A DNA stretch of 64,000 nt, from NCBI GenBank assembly GCA_037953625.1, contig CM075656.1:61461001-61525000 (forward strand). Direction: 5' to 3'. This document shows positions 22,945 to 37,400 of this stretch, in pieces; positions within the stretch are counted from its first letter, which is position 1; every line of letters begins with the position of its first letter. The translations under genes were made by a program, and so were the position numbers. This DNA comes from Crotalaria pallida. Lineage: Eukaryota; Streptophyta; Magnoliopsida; Fabales; Fabaceae. Below the pieces are notes generated by a model that worked only from the letters and a program-made list of their open reading frames with translations, had not been told where the DNA came from and ran no database searches.

Positions 22945-23833
22945 TCATGCTACACCCTCTAAGTCCCTTCGGGTACCAAGCAATGTTTAGGATCATTCTA
23001 ATGGTTCTTATAAGTCCTAATACACATTCCTAGACCATTCTAAGCCTTTAGAATACTCTCATAACCATTCTACACTTGTTAGAACCTCCAAGGACTCATG
23101 CTACACCCTCTACGCCTCTACATCCCTTGGGGTACCAAGCAATGTTTAGGATCATTCTAATGGTTCTTATAAGTCCTAATACACATTCCTAGACCATTCT
23201 AAGCCTTTAGAATACTCTCTTAACCATTCTACACTTGTTAGAACGTCCAAGGACTCATCCTACACTCTCTACGTCCATTAGGGTACCAAGCAATGTTTAG
23301 GATCATTCTTAACGTACGTATATGTCTTAATACACATTCCTAGCCCATTCTAAGCCTTTAGATTACTCTCTTAACCATTCTACACTTGTTAGAACCTCCA
23401 AGGACTCATGCTACACCCTCTAAGTCCCTTCGGGTACCAAGCAATGTTTAGGATCATTCTAATGGTTCTTATAAGTCCTAATACACATTCCTAGACCATT
23501 CTATGCCTTTAGAATACTCTCTTAACCATTATAAACTTGTTAAAACCTCCAAGGACTCATGCTACACCCTCTATGTCCCTTGGTGTACCAAGCAATGTTT
23601 AGGATCATACTAATGGTTCTTCTAAGTCCTAATACACATTCCTAGACCATTCTAAGCCTTTAGAATACTCTCTTAACCATTGTACACTTGTTAGAACGTC
23701 CAAGGACTCATCCTACACTCTCTACGTCCATTAGGGTACCAAGCAATGTTTAGGATCATTCTAAACGTACGTATATGTCTTAATACACATTCCTAGACCA
23801 TTCTAACCCTTTAGATTACTCTCTTAACCATTC

Positions 23834-25518
23834 TACACTTGTTAGAACCTCCAAGGACTCATGCTACACCCTCTAAGTCCCTCCGGTTACCAAGCAATGT
23901 TTAGGATCATTCTAATGGTTCTTATAAGTCCTAATACACATTCCTAGACCAATCTAAGCCTTTAGAATACTCTCATAACCATTCTACACTTGTTAGAACC
24001 TCCAAGGACTCATGCAACACCCTCTACGCCTCTACGTCCCTTGGGGTACCAAGCAATGTTTAGGATCATTCTAATGGTTCTTATAAGTCCTTATACACAT
24101 TCCTCGACCATTCTAAGCCTTTAGAATACTCTCATAACCATTCTACACTTGTTAGAACCTCCAAGGACTCATGTTACACCCTCTACGTCCCATGGGGTAC
24201 CAAGCAATGTTTAGGATCATTCTAATGGTTCTTCTAAGTCCTAATACACATTCCTAGACCATTCTAAGCCTTTAGAATACTCTCATAACCATTCTACACT
24301 TGTTAGAACCTCCAAGGACTCATGCTACACCCTCTACGCCTCTACGTCCCTTGGGGTACCAAGCAATGTTTAGGATCATTCTAATAGTTCTTATAAGTCC
24401 TTATACACATTACTAGACCATTCTAAGCCTTTAGAATACTCTCATAACCATTCTACACTTGTTAGAACCTCCAAGGACTCATGTTACACCCTCTACGTCC
24501 CATGGGGTACCATGCAATGTTTAGGATCATTCTAATGGTTCTTCTAAGTCCTAATACACATTCCTAGACCATACGACGCCTTTAGAATATTTTCTTAACC
24601 ATTCTACACTTGTTAAAACCTCCAACAACTCATGCTACACCCTCTAAGTCCCTTCGGGTACCAAGCAATGTTTAGGATCATTCTAATGGTTCTTATAAGT
24701 CCTAATACACATTCCTAGACCATTCTAAGCCTTTAGAATACTCTCATAACCATTCTACACTTGTTAGAACCTCCAAGGACTCATGCTACACCCTCTACGT
24801 CTCTACATCCCTTGGGGTACCAAGCAATGTTTAGGATCATTCTAATGGTTCTTATAAGTCCTAATACACATTCCTAGACCATTCTAAGCCTTTAGAATAC
24901 TCTCTTAACCATTCTACACTTGTTAGAACGTCCAAGGACTCATCCTACACTCTCTACGTCCATTAGGGTACCAAGCAATGTTTAGGATCATTCTTAACGT
25001 ACGTATATGTCTTAATACACATTCCTAGCCCATTCTAAGCCTTTAGATTACTCTCTTAACCATTCTACACTTGTTAGAACCTCCAAGGACTCATGCTACA
25101 CCCTCTAAGTCCCTTCGGGTACCAAGCAATGTTTAGGATCATTCAAATGGTTCTTATAAGTCCTAATACACATTCCTAGACCATTCTATGCCTTTAGAAT
25201 ACTCTCTTAACCATTCTAAACTTGTTAGAACCTCCAAGGACTCATGCTACACCCTCTACGTCCCTTGGTGTACCAAGCAATGTTTAGGATCATACTAATG
25301 GTTCTTCTAAGTCCTAATACACATTCCTAGACCATTCTAAGCCTTTAGAATACTCTCTTAACCATTGTACACTTGTTAGAACGTCCAAGGACTCATCCTA
25401 CAATCTCTACGTCCATTAGGGTACCAAGCAATGTTTAGGATCATTCTGAACGTACGTATATGTCTTAATACACATTCCTAGACCATTCTAACCCTTTAGA
25501 TTACTCTCTTAACCATTC
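23834..25518 (+). repeat. Embedded 11-mer HOR copy (1685 bp)
   Basis: A complete 11-monomer unit lies inside domain 2, starting with an A monomer and followed by another A at 25519. It equals 14219-15903 shifted by 9615 bp and keeps that unit's rare markers (CTACGTCTCTACATCCC at 24796, CTGAACG at 25446). Small private changes include CCAACAACTC near 24620, ACCATGCAATG near 24510 and CATGCAACACC near 24013. Confidence 0.9.
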
Positions 25519-25820
25519 TACACTTGTTAGAACCTCCAAGGACTCATGCTACACCCTCTAAGTCCCTCCGGTTACCAAGCAATGTTTAGGATCATTCTAA
25601 TGGTTCTTATAAGTCCTAATACACATTCCTAGACCATTCTAAGCCTTTAGAATACTCTCATAACCATTCTACACTTGTTAGAACCTCCAAGGACTCATGC
25701 TACACCCTCTACGTCCCTTGGGGTACCAAGCAATGTTTAGGATCATTCTAATGGTTCTTATAAGTCCCAATACACATTCCTAGACCATTCTAAGCCTTTA
25801 GAATACTCTCTTAACCATTC

Positions 25821-28800
25821 TACACATGGTAGAACCTCCAAGGACTCATGCTACACCATCTAAGTCCCTTGGGGTACCAAGCAATGTTTAGGATCGTTCA
25901 AATGGTTCTTATATGTCCTAATACACATTCCTAGACCATTCTAAGCCTTTAGATACTCTCATAACCATTCTACACTTGTTAGAACCTCCAAGGACTCATG
26001 TTACACCCTCTACGTCCCATGGGGTACCAAGCAATGTTTAGGATCATTCTAATGGTTCTTATTAGTCCTAATACACATTCCTAGACCATTCTAAGCCTTT
26101 AGAATACTCTCATAACCATTCTACACTTGTTAGAACCTCCAAGGACTCATGCTACACCCTCTACGCCTCTACGTCCCTTGGGGTACCAAGCAAAGTTTAG
26201 GATCATTCTAATGGTTCTTATAAGTCCTAATACACATTACTAGACCATTCTAAGCCTTTAGAATACTCTCATAACCATTCTACACTTGTTAGAACCTCCA
26301 AGGACTCATGTTACACCCTCTACGTCCCATGGGGTACCAAGCAATGTTTAGGATCATTCTAATGGTTCTTCTAAGTCCTAATACACATTCCTAGACCATT
26401 CTAAGCCTTTAGAATATTTTCTTAACCATTCTACAATTGTTAGAACCTCCAACGACTCATGCTACACCCTCTACGTCCCTTCGGGTACCAAGCAATGTTT
26501 AAGATCATTCTACTGGTTCTTATAAGTCCTAATACACATTCCTAGACCATTCTAAGCCTTTAGAATACTCTCTTAACCATTCTACACTTGTTAGAACGTC
26601 CAAGGACTCATCCTACACTCTCTACGTCCATTAGGGTACCAAGCAATGTTTAGGATCATTCTAAACGTACGTATATGTCTTAATACACATTCCTAGACCA
26701 TTCTAAGCCTTTAGATTACTCTCTTAACCATTCTACACTTGTTAGAACCTCCAAGGACTCATGTTACACCCTCTACGTCCCATGGGGTACCAAGCAATGT
26801 TTAGGATCATTCTAATGGTTCTTCTAAGTCCTAATACACATTCCTAGACCATTCTAAGCCTTTAGAATACTTTCTTAACCATTCTACACTTGTTAGAACC
26901 TCCAAGGACTCATGCTACACCCTCTAAGTCCCTTCGGGTACCAAGCAATATTTAGGATCATTCTAATGGTTCTTATAAGTCCTAATACACATTCCTAGAC
27001 CAATCTAAGCCTTTAGAATACTCTCATAACCATTTTACACTTGTTAGAACCTCCAAGGACTCATGCTACACCCTCTACGCCTCTACGTCCCTTGGGGTAC
27101 CAAGCAATGTTTAGGATCATTCTAATGGTTCTTATAAGTCCTTATACACATTCCTCGACCATTCTAAGCCTTTAGAATACTCTCATAACCATTCTACACT
27201 TGTTAGAACCTCCAAGGACTCATGCTACACCCTCTACGTCCCTTGGGGTACCAAGCAATGTTTAGGATCATTCTAATGGTTCTTATAAGTCCCAATACAC
27301 ATTCCTAGACCATTCTAAGCCTTTAGAATACTCTCTTAACCATTCTACACATGGTAGAACCTCCAAGGACTCATGCTACACCATCTAAGTCCCTTGGGGT
27401 ACCAAGCAATGTTTAGGATCGTTCAAATGGTTCTTATATGTCCTAATACACATTCCTAGACCATTCTAAGCCTTTAGATACTCTCATAACCATTCTACAC
27501 TTGTTAGAACCTCCAAGGACTCATGTTACACCCTCTACGTCCCATGGGGTACCAAGCAATGTTTAGGATCATTCTAATGGTTCTTATTAGTCCTAATACA
27601 CATTCCTAGACCATTCTAAGCCTTTAGAATACTCTCATAACCATTCTACACTTGTTAGAACCTCCAAGGACTCATGCTACACCCTCTACGCCTCTACGTC
27701 CCTTGGGGTACCAAGCAAAGTTTAGGATCATTCTAATGGTTCTTATAAGTCCTAATACACATTACTAGACCATTCTAAGCCTTTAGAATACTCTCATAAC
27801 CATTCTACACTTGTTAGAACCTCCAAGGACTCATGTTACACCCTCTACGTCCCATGGGGTACCAAGCAATGTTTAGGATCATTCTAATGGTTCTTCTAAG
27901 TCCTAATACACATTCCTAGACCATTCTAAGCCTTTAGAATATTTTCTTAACCATTCTACACTTGTTAGAACCTCCAACGACTCATGCTACACCCTCTACT
28001 TCCCTTCGGGTACCAAGCAATGTTTAAGATCATTCTACTGGTTCTTATAAGTCCTAATACACATTCCTAGACCATTCTAAGCCTTTAGAATACTCTCTTA
28101 ACCATTCTACACTTGTTAGAACGTCCAAGGACTCATCCTACACTCTCTACGTCCATTAGGGTACCAAGCAATGTTTAGGATCATTCTAAACGTACGTATA
28201 TGTCTTAATACACATTCCTAGACCATTCTAAGCCTTTAGATTACTCTCTTAACCATTCTACACTTGTTAGAACCTCCAAGGACTCATGTTACACCCTCTA
28301 CGTCCCATGGGGTACCAAGCAATGTTTAGGATCATTCTAATGGTTCTTCTAAGTCCTAATACACATTCCTAGACCATTCTAAGCCTTTAGAATACTTTCT
28401 TAACCATTCTACACTTGTTAGAACCTCCAAGGACTCATGCTACACCCTCTAAGTCCCTTCGGGTACCAAGCAATATTTAGGATCATTCTAATGGTTCTTA
28501 TAAGTCCTAATACACATTCCTAGACCAATCTAAGCCTTTAGAATACTCTCATAACCATTTTACACTTGTTAGAACCTCCAAGGACTCATGCTACACCCTC
28601 TACGCCTCTACGTCCCTTGGGGTACCAAGCAATGTTTAGGATCATTCTAATGGTTCTTATAAGTCCTTATACACATTCCTCGACCATTCTAAGCCTTTAG
28701 AATACTCTCATAACCATTCTACACTTGTTAGAACCTCCAAGGACTCATGCTACACCCTCTACGTCCCTTGGGGTACCAAGCAATGTTTAGGATCATTCTA

Positions 28801-28870
28801 ATGGTTCTTATAAGTCCCAATACACATTCCTAGACCATTCTAAGCCTTTAGAATACTCTATTAACCATTC
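25821..28870 (+). repeat. 10-monomer tandem duplication (2 x 1525 bp)
   Basis: Two adjacent 10-monomer units occupy 25821-27345 and 27346-28870, each starting with a J monomer (ACACATGGTAG). Shared rare markers are the one-base deletion TTTAGATACTC (25946 and 27471) and CATTTTACAC (27031 and 28556). The length 1525 equals 10 x 151 + 2 x 8 - 1. Copy I has this unit once (16206-17730). The unit therefore doubled in copy II without affecting the flanks. Confidence 0.88.
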
Positions 28871-29474
28871 TACACATGATAGAACCTCCAAGGACTCATG
28901 CTATACCATCTACGTCCCTAGGGGTACCAAGCAATGTTTAGGATCGTTCAAATGGTTCTTATATGTCCTAATACATATTCCTAGACCATTCTAAGCCTTT
29001 AGAATACTCTCATAACCATTCTACACTTGTTAGAACCTCAAAGGACTCATGTTACACCCTCTACGTCCCATGGGGTACCAAGCAATGTTTAGGATCATTC
29101 TAATGGTTCTTCTAAGTCCTAATACACATTCCTAGACCATTCTAAGCCTTTAGAATACTTTCTTAACCATTCTACACTTGTTAGAACCTCCAAGGACTCA
29201 TGCTACACCCTCTAAGTCCCTTCGGGTACCAAGCAATGTTTAGGATCATTCTAAACGTACGTATATGTCTTAATACACATTCCCAGACCATTCTAAGCCT
29301 TTAGATTACTCTCTTAACCATTCTACACTTGTTAGAACCACCAAGGACTCATGTTACACCCTCTACGTCCCATGGGGTACCAAGCAATGTTTAGGATCAT
29401 TCTAATGGTTCTTCTAAGTCCTAATACACATTCCTAGACCATTCTAAGCCTTTAGAATACTCTCATAACCATTC

Positions 29475-31000
29475 TACACTTGTTAGAACCTCCAAGGACT
29501 CATGCTACACCCTCTACGCCTCTACGTCCCTTGGGGTACCAAGAAATGTTTAGGATCATTCTAATGGTTCTTATAAGTCCTAATACACATTACTAGACCA
29601 TTCTAAGCCTTTAGAATACTCTCTTAACCATTCTACACATGGTAGAACCTCCAAGGACTCATGCTACACCATCTAAGTCCCTTGGGGTACCAAGCAATGT
29701 TTAGGATCGTTCAAATGGTTCTTATATGTCCTAATACACATTCCTAGACCATTCTAAGCCTTTAGAATACTCTCATAACCATTCTACACTTGTTAGAACC
29801 TCCAAGGACTCATGTTACACCCTCTACGTCCCATGGGGTACCAAGCAATGTTTAGGATCATTCTAATGGTTCTTATTAGTCCTAATACACATTCCTAGAC
29901 CATTCTAAGCCTTTAGAATACTCTCATAACCATTCTTCACTTGTTAGAACCTCCAAGGACTCATGCTACACCCTCTACGTCCCTTCGGGTACCAAGCAAT
30001 GTTTAAGATCATTCTACTGGTTCTTATAAGTCCTAATACACATTCCTAGACCATTCTAAGCCTTTAGAATACTCTCTTAACCATTCTACACTTGTTAGAA
30101 CGTCCAAGGACTCATCCTACACTCTCTACGTCCATTAGGGTACCAAGCAATATTTAGGATCATTCTAAACGTACGTATATGTCTTAATACACATTCCTAG
30201 ACCATTCTAAGCCTTTAGATTACTCTCTTAACCATTCTACACTTGTTAGAACCTCCAAGGACTCATGCTACACCCTCTACGCCTCTACGTCCCTTGGGGT
30301 ACCAAGAAATGTTTAGGATCATTCTAATGGTTCTTATAAGTCCTAATACACATTACTAGACCATTCTAAGCCTTTAGAATACTCTCTTAACCATTCTACA
30401 CATGGTAGAACCTCCAAGGACTCATGCTACACCATCTAAGTCCCTTGGGGTACCAAGCAATGTTTAGGATCGTTCAAATGGTTCTTATATGTCCTAATAC
30501 ACATTCCTAGACCATTCTAAGCCTTTAGAATACTCTCATAACCATTCTACACTTGTTAGAACCTCCAAGGACTCATGTTACACCCTCTACGTCCCATGGG
30601 GTACCAAGCAATGTTTAGGATCATTCTAATGGTTCTTATTAGTCCTAATACACATTCCTAGACCATTCTAAGCCTTTAGAATACTCTCATAACCATTCTA
30701 CACTTGTTAGAACCTCCAAGGACTCATGCTACACCCTCTACGTCCCTTCGGGTACCAAGCAATGTTTAAGATCATTCTACTGGTTCTTATAAGTTCTAAT
30801 ACACATTCCTAGACCATTCTAAGCCTTTAGAATACTCTCTTAACCATTCTACACTTGTTAGAACGTCCAAGGACTCATCCTACACTCTCTACGTCCATTA
30901 GGGTACCAAGCAATGTTTAGGATCATTCTAAACGTACGTATATGTCTTAATACACATTCCTAGACCATTCTAAGCCTTTAGATTACTCTCTTAACCATTC
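29475..31000 (+). repeat. 5-monomer tandem duplication, copy II counterpart
   Basis: Same 2 x 763-bp structure as 18335-19860, shifted by 11140 bp, with J monomers at 29634 and 30397. The AAGTTCTAAT marker in the second unit (30791) matches 19651. Confidence 0.85.
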
Positions 31001-31461
31001 TACACTTGTTAGAACCTCCAAGGACTCATGTTACACCCTCTACGTCCCATGGGGTACCAAGCAATGTTTAGGATCATTCTAATGGTTCTTCTAAGTCCTA
31101 ATACACATTCCTAGACCATTCTAAGCCTTTAGAATACTTTCTTAACCATTCTACACTTGTTAGAACCTCCAAGGACTCATGCTACACCCTCTAAGTCCCT
31201 TCGGGTACCAAGCAATATTTAGGATCATTCTAATGGTTCTTATAAGTCCTAATACACATTCCTAGACCAATCTAAGCCTTTAGAATACTCTCATAACCAT
31301 TCTACACTTGTTAGAACCTCCAAGGACTCATGCTACACCCTCTACGCCTCTACGTCCCTTGGGGTACCAAGCAATGTTTAGGATCATTCTAATGGTTCTT
31401 ATAAGTCCTTATACACATTCCTCGACCATTCTAAGCCTTTAGAATACTCTCATAATCATTC

Positions 31462-32081
31462 TACACTTGTTAGAACCTCCAAGGACTTATGTTACACCCT
31501 CTACGTCCCATGGGGTACCAAGCAATGTTTAGGATCATTCTAATGGTTCTTCTAAGTCCTAATACACATTCATAGACCATTCTAAGCCTTTAGAATACTC
31601 TCATAACCATTCTACACTTGTTAGAACCTCCAAGGACTCATGCTACACCCTCTACGCCTCTACGTCCCTTGGGGTACCAAGCAATGTTTAGGATCATTCT
31701 AATGGTTCTTATAAGTCCTTATACACATTACTAGACCATTCTAAGCCTTTAGAATACTCTCATAACCATTCTACACTTGTTAGAACCTCCAAGGACTCAT
31801 GTTACACCCTCTACGTCCCATGGGGTACCAAGCAATGTTTAGGATCATTCTAATGGTTCTTATTAGTCCTAATACACATTCATAGACCATTCTAAGCCTT
31901 TAGAATACTCTCATAACCATTCTACACTTGTTAGAACCTCCAAGGACTCATGCTACACCCTCTACGCCTCTACGTCCCTTGGGGTACCAAGCAATGTTTA
32001 GGATCATTCTAATGGTTCTTATAAGTCCTTATACACATTACTAGACCATTCTAAGCCTTTAGAATACTCTCATAACCATTC
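31462..32081 (+). repeat. C-B' dimer tandem duplication (2 x 310 bp)
   Basis: Two dimers of 151 + 159 bp (31462-31771 and 31772-32081) each contain a C monomer with the rare ATTCATAGACC tail (31571 and 31881) and a B' monomer with ATTACTAGACC. The first C has CTTATGTTAC and the second TATTAGTCC, so the dimers are not identical. Copies I and III have only one dimer here. Confidence 0.84.
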
Positions 32082-33934
32082 TACACTTGTTAGAACCTCC
32101 AAGGACTCATGTTACACCCTCTACGTCCCATGGGGTACCAAGCAATGTTTAGGATCATTCTAATGGTTCTTCTATGTCCTAATACACATTCCTAGACCAT
32201 TCTACGCCTTTAGAATATTTTCTTAACCATTCTACACTTGTTAAAACCTCCAACGACTCATGCTACACCCTCTAAGTCCCTTCGGGTACCAAGCAATGTT
32301 TAGGATCATTCTAATGGTTCTTATAAGTCCTAATACACATTCCTAGACCATTCTAAGCCTTTAGAATACTCTCATAACCATTCTACACTTGTTAGAACCT
32401 CCAAGGACTCATGCTTCACCCTCTACGCCTCTACGTCCCTTGGGGTACCAAGCAATGTTTAGGATCATTCTAATGGTTCTTATAAGTCCTAATACACATT
32501 CCTAGACCATTCTAAGCCTTTAGAATACTCTCTTAACCATTCTACACTTGTTAGAACGTCCAAGGACTCATCCTACACTCTCTACGTCCATTAGGGTACC
32601 AAGCAATGTTTAGGATCATTCTTAACGTACGTATATGTCTTAATACACATTCCTAGCCCATTCTAAGCCTTTAGATTACTCTCTTAACCATTCTACACTT
32701 GTTAGAACCTCCCAGGACTCATGCTACACCCTCTAAGTCCCTTCGGGTACCAAGCAATGTTTAGGATCATTCTAGTGGTTCTTATAAGTCCTAATACACA
32801 TTCCTAGACCATTCTATGCCTTTAGAATACTCTCTTAACCATTCTAAACTTGTTAGAACCTCCAAGGACTCATGCTACACCCTCTACGTCCCTTGGTGTA
32901 CCAAGCAATATTTAGGATCATACTAATGGTTCTTCTAAGTCCTAATACACATTCCTAGACCATTCTAAGCCTTTAGAATACTCTCTTAACCATTATACAC
33001 TTGTTAGAACGTCCAAGGACTCATCCTACACTCTCTACGTCCATTAGGGTACCAAGCAATGTTTAGGATCATTCTAAACGTACGTATATGTCTTAATACA
33101 CATTCCTAGACCATTCTAACCCTTTAGATTACTCTCTTAACCATTCTACACTTGTTAGAACCTCCAAGGACTCATGCTACACCCTCTAAGTCCCTCCGGT
33201 TACCAAGCAATGTTTAGGATCATTCTAATGGTTCTTATAAGTCCTAATACACATTCCTAGACCATTCTAAGCCTTTAGAATACTCTCATAACCATTCTAC
33301 ACTTGTTAGAACCTCCAAGGACTCATGCTACACCCTCTACGTCCCTTGGGGTACCAAGCAATGTTTAGGATCATTCTAATGGTTCTTATAAGTCCCAATA
33401 CACATTCCTAGACCATTCTAAGCCTTTAGAATACTCTCTTAACCATTCTACACATGGTAGAACCTCCAAGGACTCATGCTACACCCTCTAAGTCCCTTGG
33501 GGTACCAAGCAATGTTTAGGATCGTTCAAATGGTTCTTATATGTCCTAATACACATTCCTAGACCATTCTAACCCTTTAGAATACTCTCATAACCATTCT
33601 ACACTTGTTAGAACCTCCAAGGACTCATGTTACACCCTCTACGTCCCATGGGGTACCAAGCAATGTTTAGGATCATTCTAATGGTTCTTATTAGTCCTAA
33701 TACACATTCCTAGACCATTCTAAGCCTTTAGAATACTCTCATAACCATTCTACACTTGTTAGAACCTCCAAGGACTCATGCTACACCCTCTACGCCTCTA
33801 CGTCCCTTGGGGTACCAAGCAAAGTTTAGGATCATTCTAATGGTTCTTATAAGTCCTAATACACATTACTAGACCATTCTAAGCCTTTAGAATACTCTCA
33901 TAACCATTCTACACTTGTTAGAACCTCCAAGGAC

Positions 33935-36900
33935 TCATGCTACACCCTCTAAGTCCCTTCGGGTACCAAGCAATATTTAGGATCATTCTAATGGTTCTTA
34001 TAAGTCCTAATACACATTCCTAGACCAATCTAAGCCTTTAGAATACTCTCATAACCATTTTCCACTTGTTAGAACCTCCAAGGACTCATGCTACACCCTC
34101 TACGCCTCTACGTCCCTTGGGGTACCAAGCAATGTTTAGGATCAGTCTAATGGTTCTTATAAGTCCTTATACACATTCCTCGACCATTCTAAGCCATTAG
34201 AATACTCTCATAACCATTCTACACTTGTTAGAACCTCCAAGGACTCATGCTACACCCTCTACGTCCCTTGGGGTACCAAGCAATGTTTAGGATCATTCTA
34301 ATGGTTCTTATAAGTCCCAATACACATTCCTAGACCATTCTAAGCCTTTAGAATACTCTCTTAACCATTCTACACATGATAGAACCTCCAAGGACTCATG
34401 CTATACCATCTACGTCCCTTGGGGTACCAAGCAATGTTTAGGATCGTTCAAATGGTTCTTATATGTCCTAATACACATTCCTAGACCATTCTAAGCCTTT
34501 AGAATACTCTCATAACCATTCTACACTTGTTAGAACCTCAAAGGACTCATGTTACACCCTCTACGTCCCATGGGGTACCAAGCAATGTTTAGGATCATTC
34601 TAATGGTTCTTCTAAGTCCTAATACACATTCCTAGACCATTCTAAGCCTTTAGAATACTTTCTTAACCATTCTACACTTGTTAGAACCTCCAAGGACTCA
34701 TGCTACACCCTCTAAGTCCCTTCGGGTACCAAGCAATGTTTAGGATCATTCTAAACGTACGTATATGTCTTATTACACATTCCTAGACCATTCTAAGCCT
34801 TTAGATTACTCTCTTAACCATTCTACACTTGTTAGAACCACCAAGGACTCATGTTACACCCTCTACGTCCCATGGGGTACCAAGCAATGTTTAGGATCAT
34901 TCTAATGGTTCTTCTAAGTCCTAATACACATTCCTAGACCATTCTAAGCCTTTAGAATACTCTCATAACCATTCTACACTTGTTAGAACCTCCAAGGACT
35001 CATGCTACACCCTCTACGCCTCTACGTCCCTTGGGGTACCAAGAAATGTTTAGGATCATTCTAATGGTTCTTATAAGTCCTAATACACATTACTAGACCA
35101 TTCTAAGCCTTTAGAATACTCTCTTAACCATTCTACACATGGTAGAACCTCCAAGGACTCATGCTACACCATCTAAGTCCCTTGGGGTACCAAGCAATGT
35201 TTAGGATCGTTCAAATGGTTCTTATATGTCCTAATACACATTCCTAGACCATTCTAAGCCTTTAGAATACTCTCATAACCATTCTACACTTGTTAGAACC
35301 TCCAAGGACTCATGTTACACCCTCTACGTCCCATGGGGTACCAAGCAATGTTTAGGATCATTCTAATGGTTCTTATTAGTCCTAATACACATTCCTAGAC
35401 CATTCTAAGCCTTTAGAATACTCTCATAACCATTCTACACTTGTTAGAACCTCCAAGGACTCATGCTACACCCTCTACGTCCCTTCGGGTACCAAGCAAT
35501 GTTTAAGATCATTCTACTGGTTCTTATAAGTCCTAATACACATTCCTAGACCATTCTAAGCCTTTAGAATACTCTCTTAACCATTCTACACTTGTTAGAA
35601 CGTCCAAGGACTCATCCTACACTCTCTACGTCCATTAGGGTACCAAGCAATGTTTAGGATCATTCTAAACGTACGTATATGTCTTAATACACATTCCTAG
35701 ACCATTCTAAGCCTTTAGATTACTCTCTTAACCATTCTACACTTGTTAGAACCTCCAAGGACTCATGCTACACCCTCTACGCCTCTACGTCCCTTGGGGT
35801 ACCAAGAAATGTTTAGGATCATTCTAATGGTTCTTATAAGTCCTAATACACATTACTAGACCATTCTAAGCCTTTAGAATACTCTCTTAACCATTCTACA
35901 CATGGTAGAACCTCCAAGGACTCATGCTACACCATCTAAGTCCCTTGGGGTACCAAGCAATGTTTAGGATCGTTCAAATGGTTCTTATATGTCCTAATAC
36001 ACATTCCTAGACCATTCTAAGCCTTTAGAATACTCTCATAACCATTCTACACTTGTTAGAACCTCCAAGGACTCATGTTACACCCTCTACGTCCCATGGG
36101 GTACCAAGCAATGTTTAGGATCATTCTAATGGTTCTTATTAGTCCTAATACACATTCCTAGACCATTCTAAGCCTTTAGAATACTCTCATAACCATTCTA
36201 CACTTGTTAGAACCTCCAAGGACTCATGCTACACCCTCTACGTCCCTTCGGGTACCAAGCAATGTTTAAGATCATTCTACTGGTTCTTATAAGTTCTAAT
36301 ACACATTCCTAGACCATTCTAAGCCTTTAGAATACTCTCTTAACCATTCTACACTTGTTAGAACGTCCAAGGACTCATCCTACACTCTCTACGTCCATTA
36401 GGGTACCATGCAATGTTTAGGATCATTCTAAACGTACGTATATGTCTTAATACACATTCCTAGACCATTCTAAGCCTTTAGATTACTCTCTTAACCATTC
36501 TACACTTGTTAGAACCTCCAAGGACTCATGTTACACCCTCTACGTCCCATGGGGTACCAAGCAATGTTTAGGATCATTCTAATGGTTCTTCTAAGTCCTA
36601 ATACACATTCCTAGACCATTCTAAACCTTTAGAATACTTTCTTAACCATTCTACACTTGTTAGAACCTCCAAGGACTCATGCTACACCCTCTAAGTCCCT
36701 TCGGGTACCAAGCAATATTTAGGATCATTCTAATGGTTCTTATAAGTCCTAATACACATTCCTAGACCAATCTAAGCCTTTAGAATACTCTCATAACCAT
36801 TCTACACTTGTTAGAACCTCCAAGGACTCATGCTACACCCTCTACGCCTCTACGTCCCTTGGGGTACCAAGCAATGTTTAGGATCATTCTAATGGTTCTT

Positions 36901-37400
36901 ATAAGTCCTTATACACATTCCTCGACCATTCTAAGCCTTTAGAATACTCTCATAACCATTCTACACTTGTTAGAACCTCCAAGGACTCATGTTACACCCT
37001 CTACGTCCCATGGGGTACCAAGCAATGTTTAGGATCATTCTAATGGTTCTTCTAAGTCCTAATACACATTCCTAGACCATTCTAAGCCTTTAGAATACTC
37101 TCATAACCATTCTACACTTGTTAGAACCTCCAAGGACTCATGCTACACCCTCTACGCCTCTACGTCCCTTGGGGTACCAAGCAATGTTTAGGATCATTCT
37201 AATGGTTCTTATAAGTCCTTATACACATTACTAGACCATTCTAAGCCTTTAGAATACTCTCATAACCATTCTACACTTGTTAGAACCTCCAAGGACTCAT
37301 GTTACACCCTCTACGTCCCATGGGGTACCAAGCAATGTTTAGGATCATTCTAATGGTTCTTCTAAGTCCTAATACACATTCCTAGACCATTCTACGCCTT
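33935..37400 (+). repeat. Segmental duplication, copy III (partial)
   Basis: About 3.5 kb matching 17.29-20.76 kb (offset 16640) and 28.43-31.9 kb (offset 5500). Markers are CAATATTTAG at 33971, ACACATGATAG with CTATACCATC at 34371, GAACCTCAAAGG near 34531, AAGTTCTAAT at 36291 and TCTACGCC at 37391. It lacks the 310-bp expansion and so follows the arrangement of copy I. It includes the 763-bp pair at 34975-36500. Downstream of about 37.4 kb the sequence departs from both other copies. Confidence 0.85.

Larger units (their letters stand above)
22945..33840 (+). repeat. Segmental duplication, copy II
   Basis: About 10.9 kb matching copy I marker for marker, plus two internal expansions: a 10-monomer duplication of 1525 bp near 25.8-28.9 kb and a dimer duplication of 310 bp near 31.5-32.1 kb. 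Adding 1525 and 310 to the length of copy I gives the observed length. The expansions therefore either followed the large duplication in this copy or were lost from copy I. Small private changes, such as CTACTTCCC near 28000 and CATAGACC at 31571, show later divergence. Confidence 0.87.
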
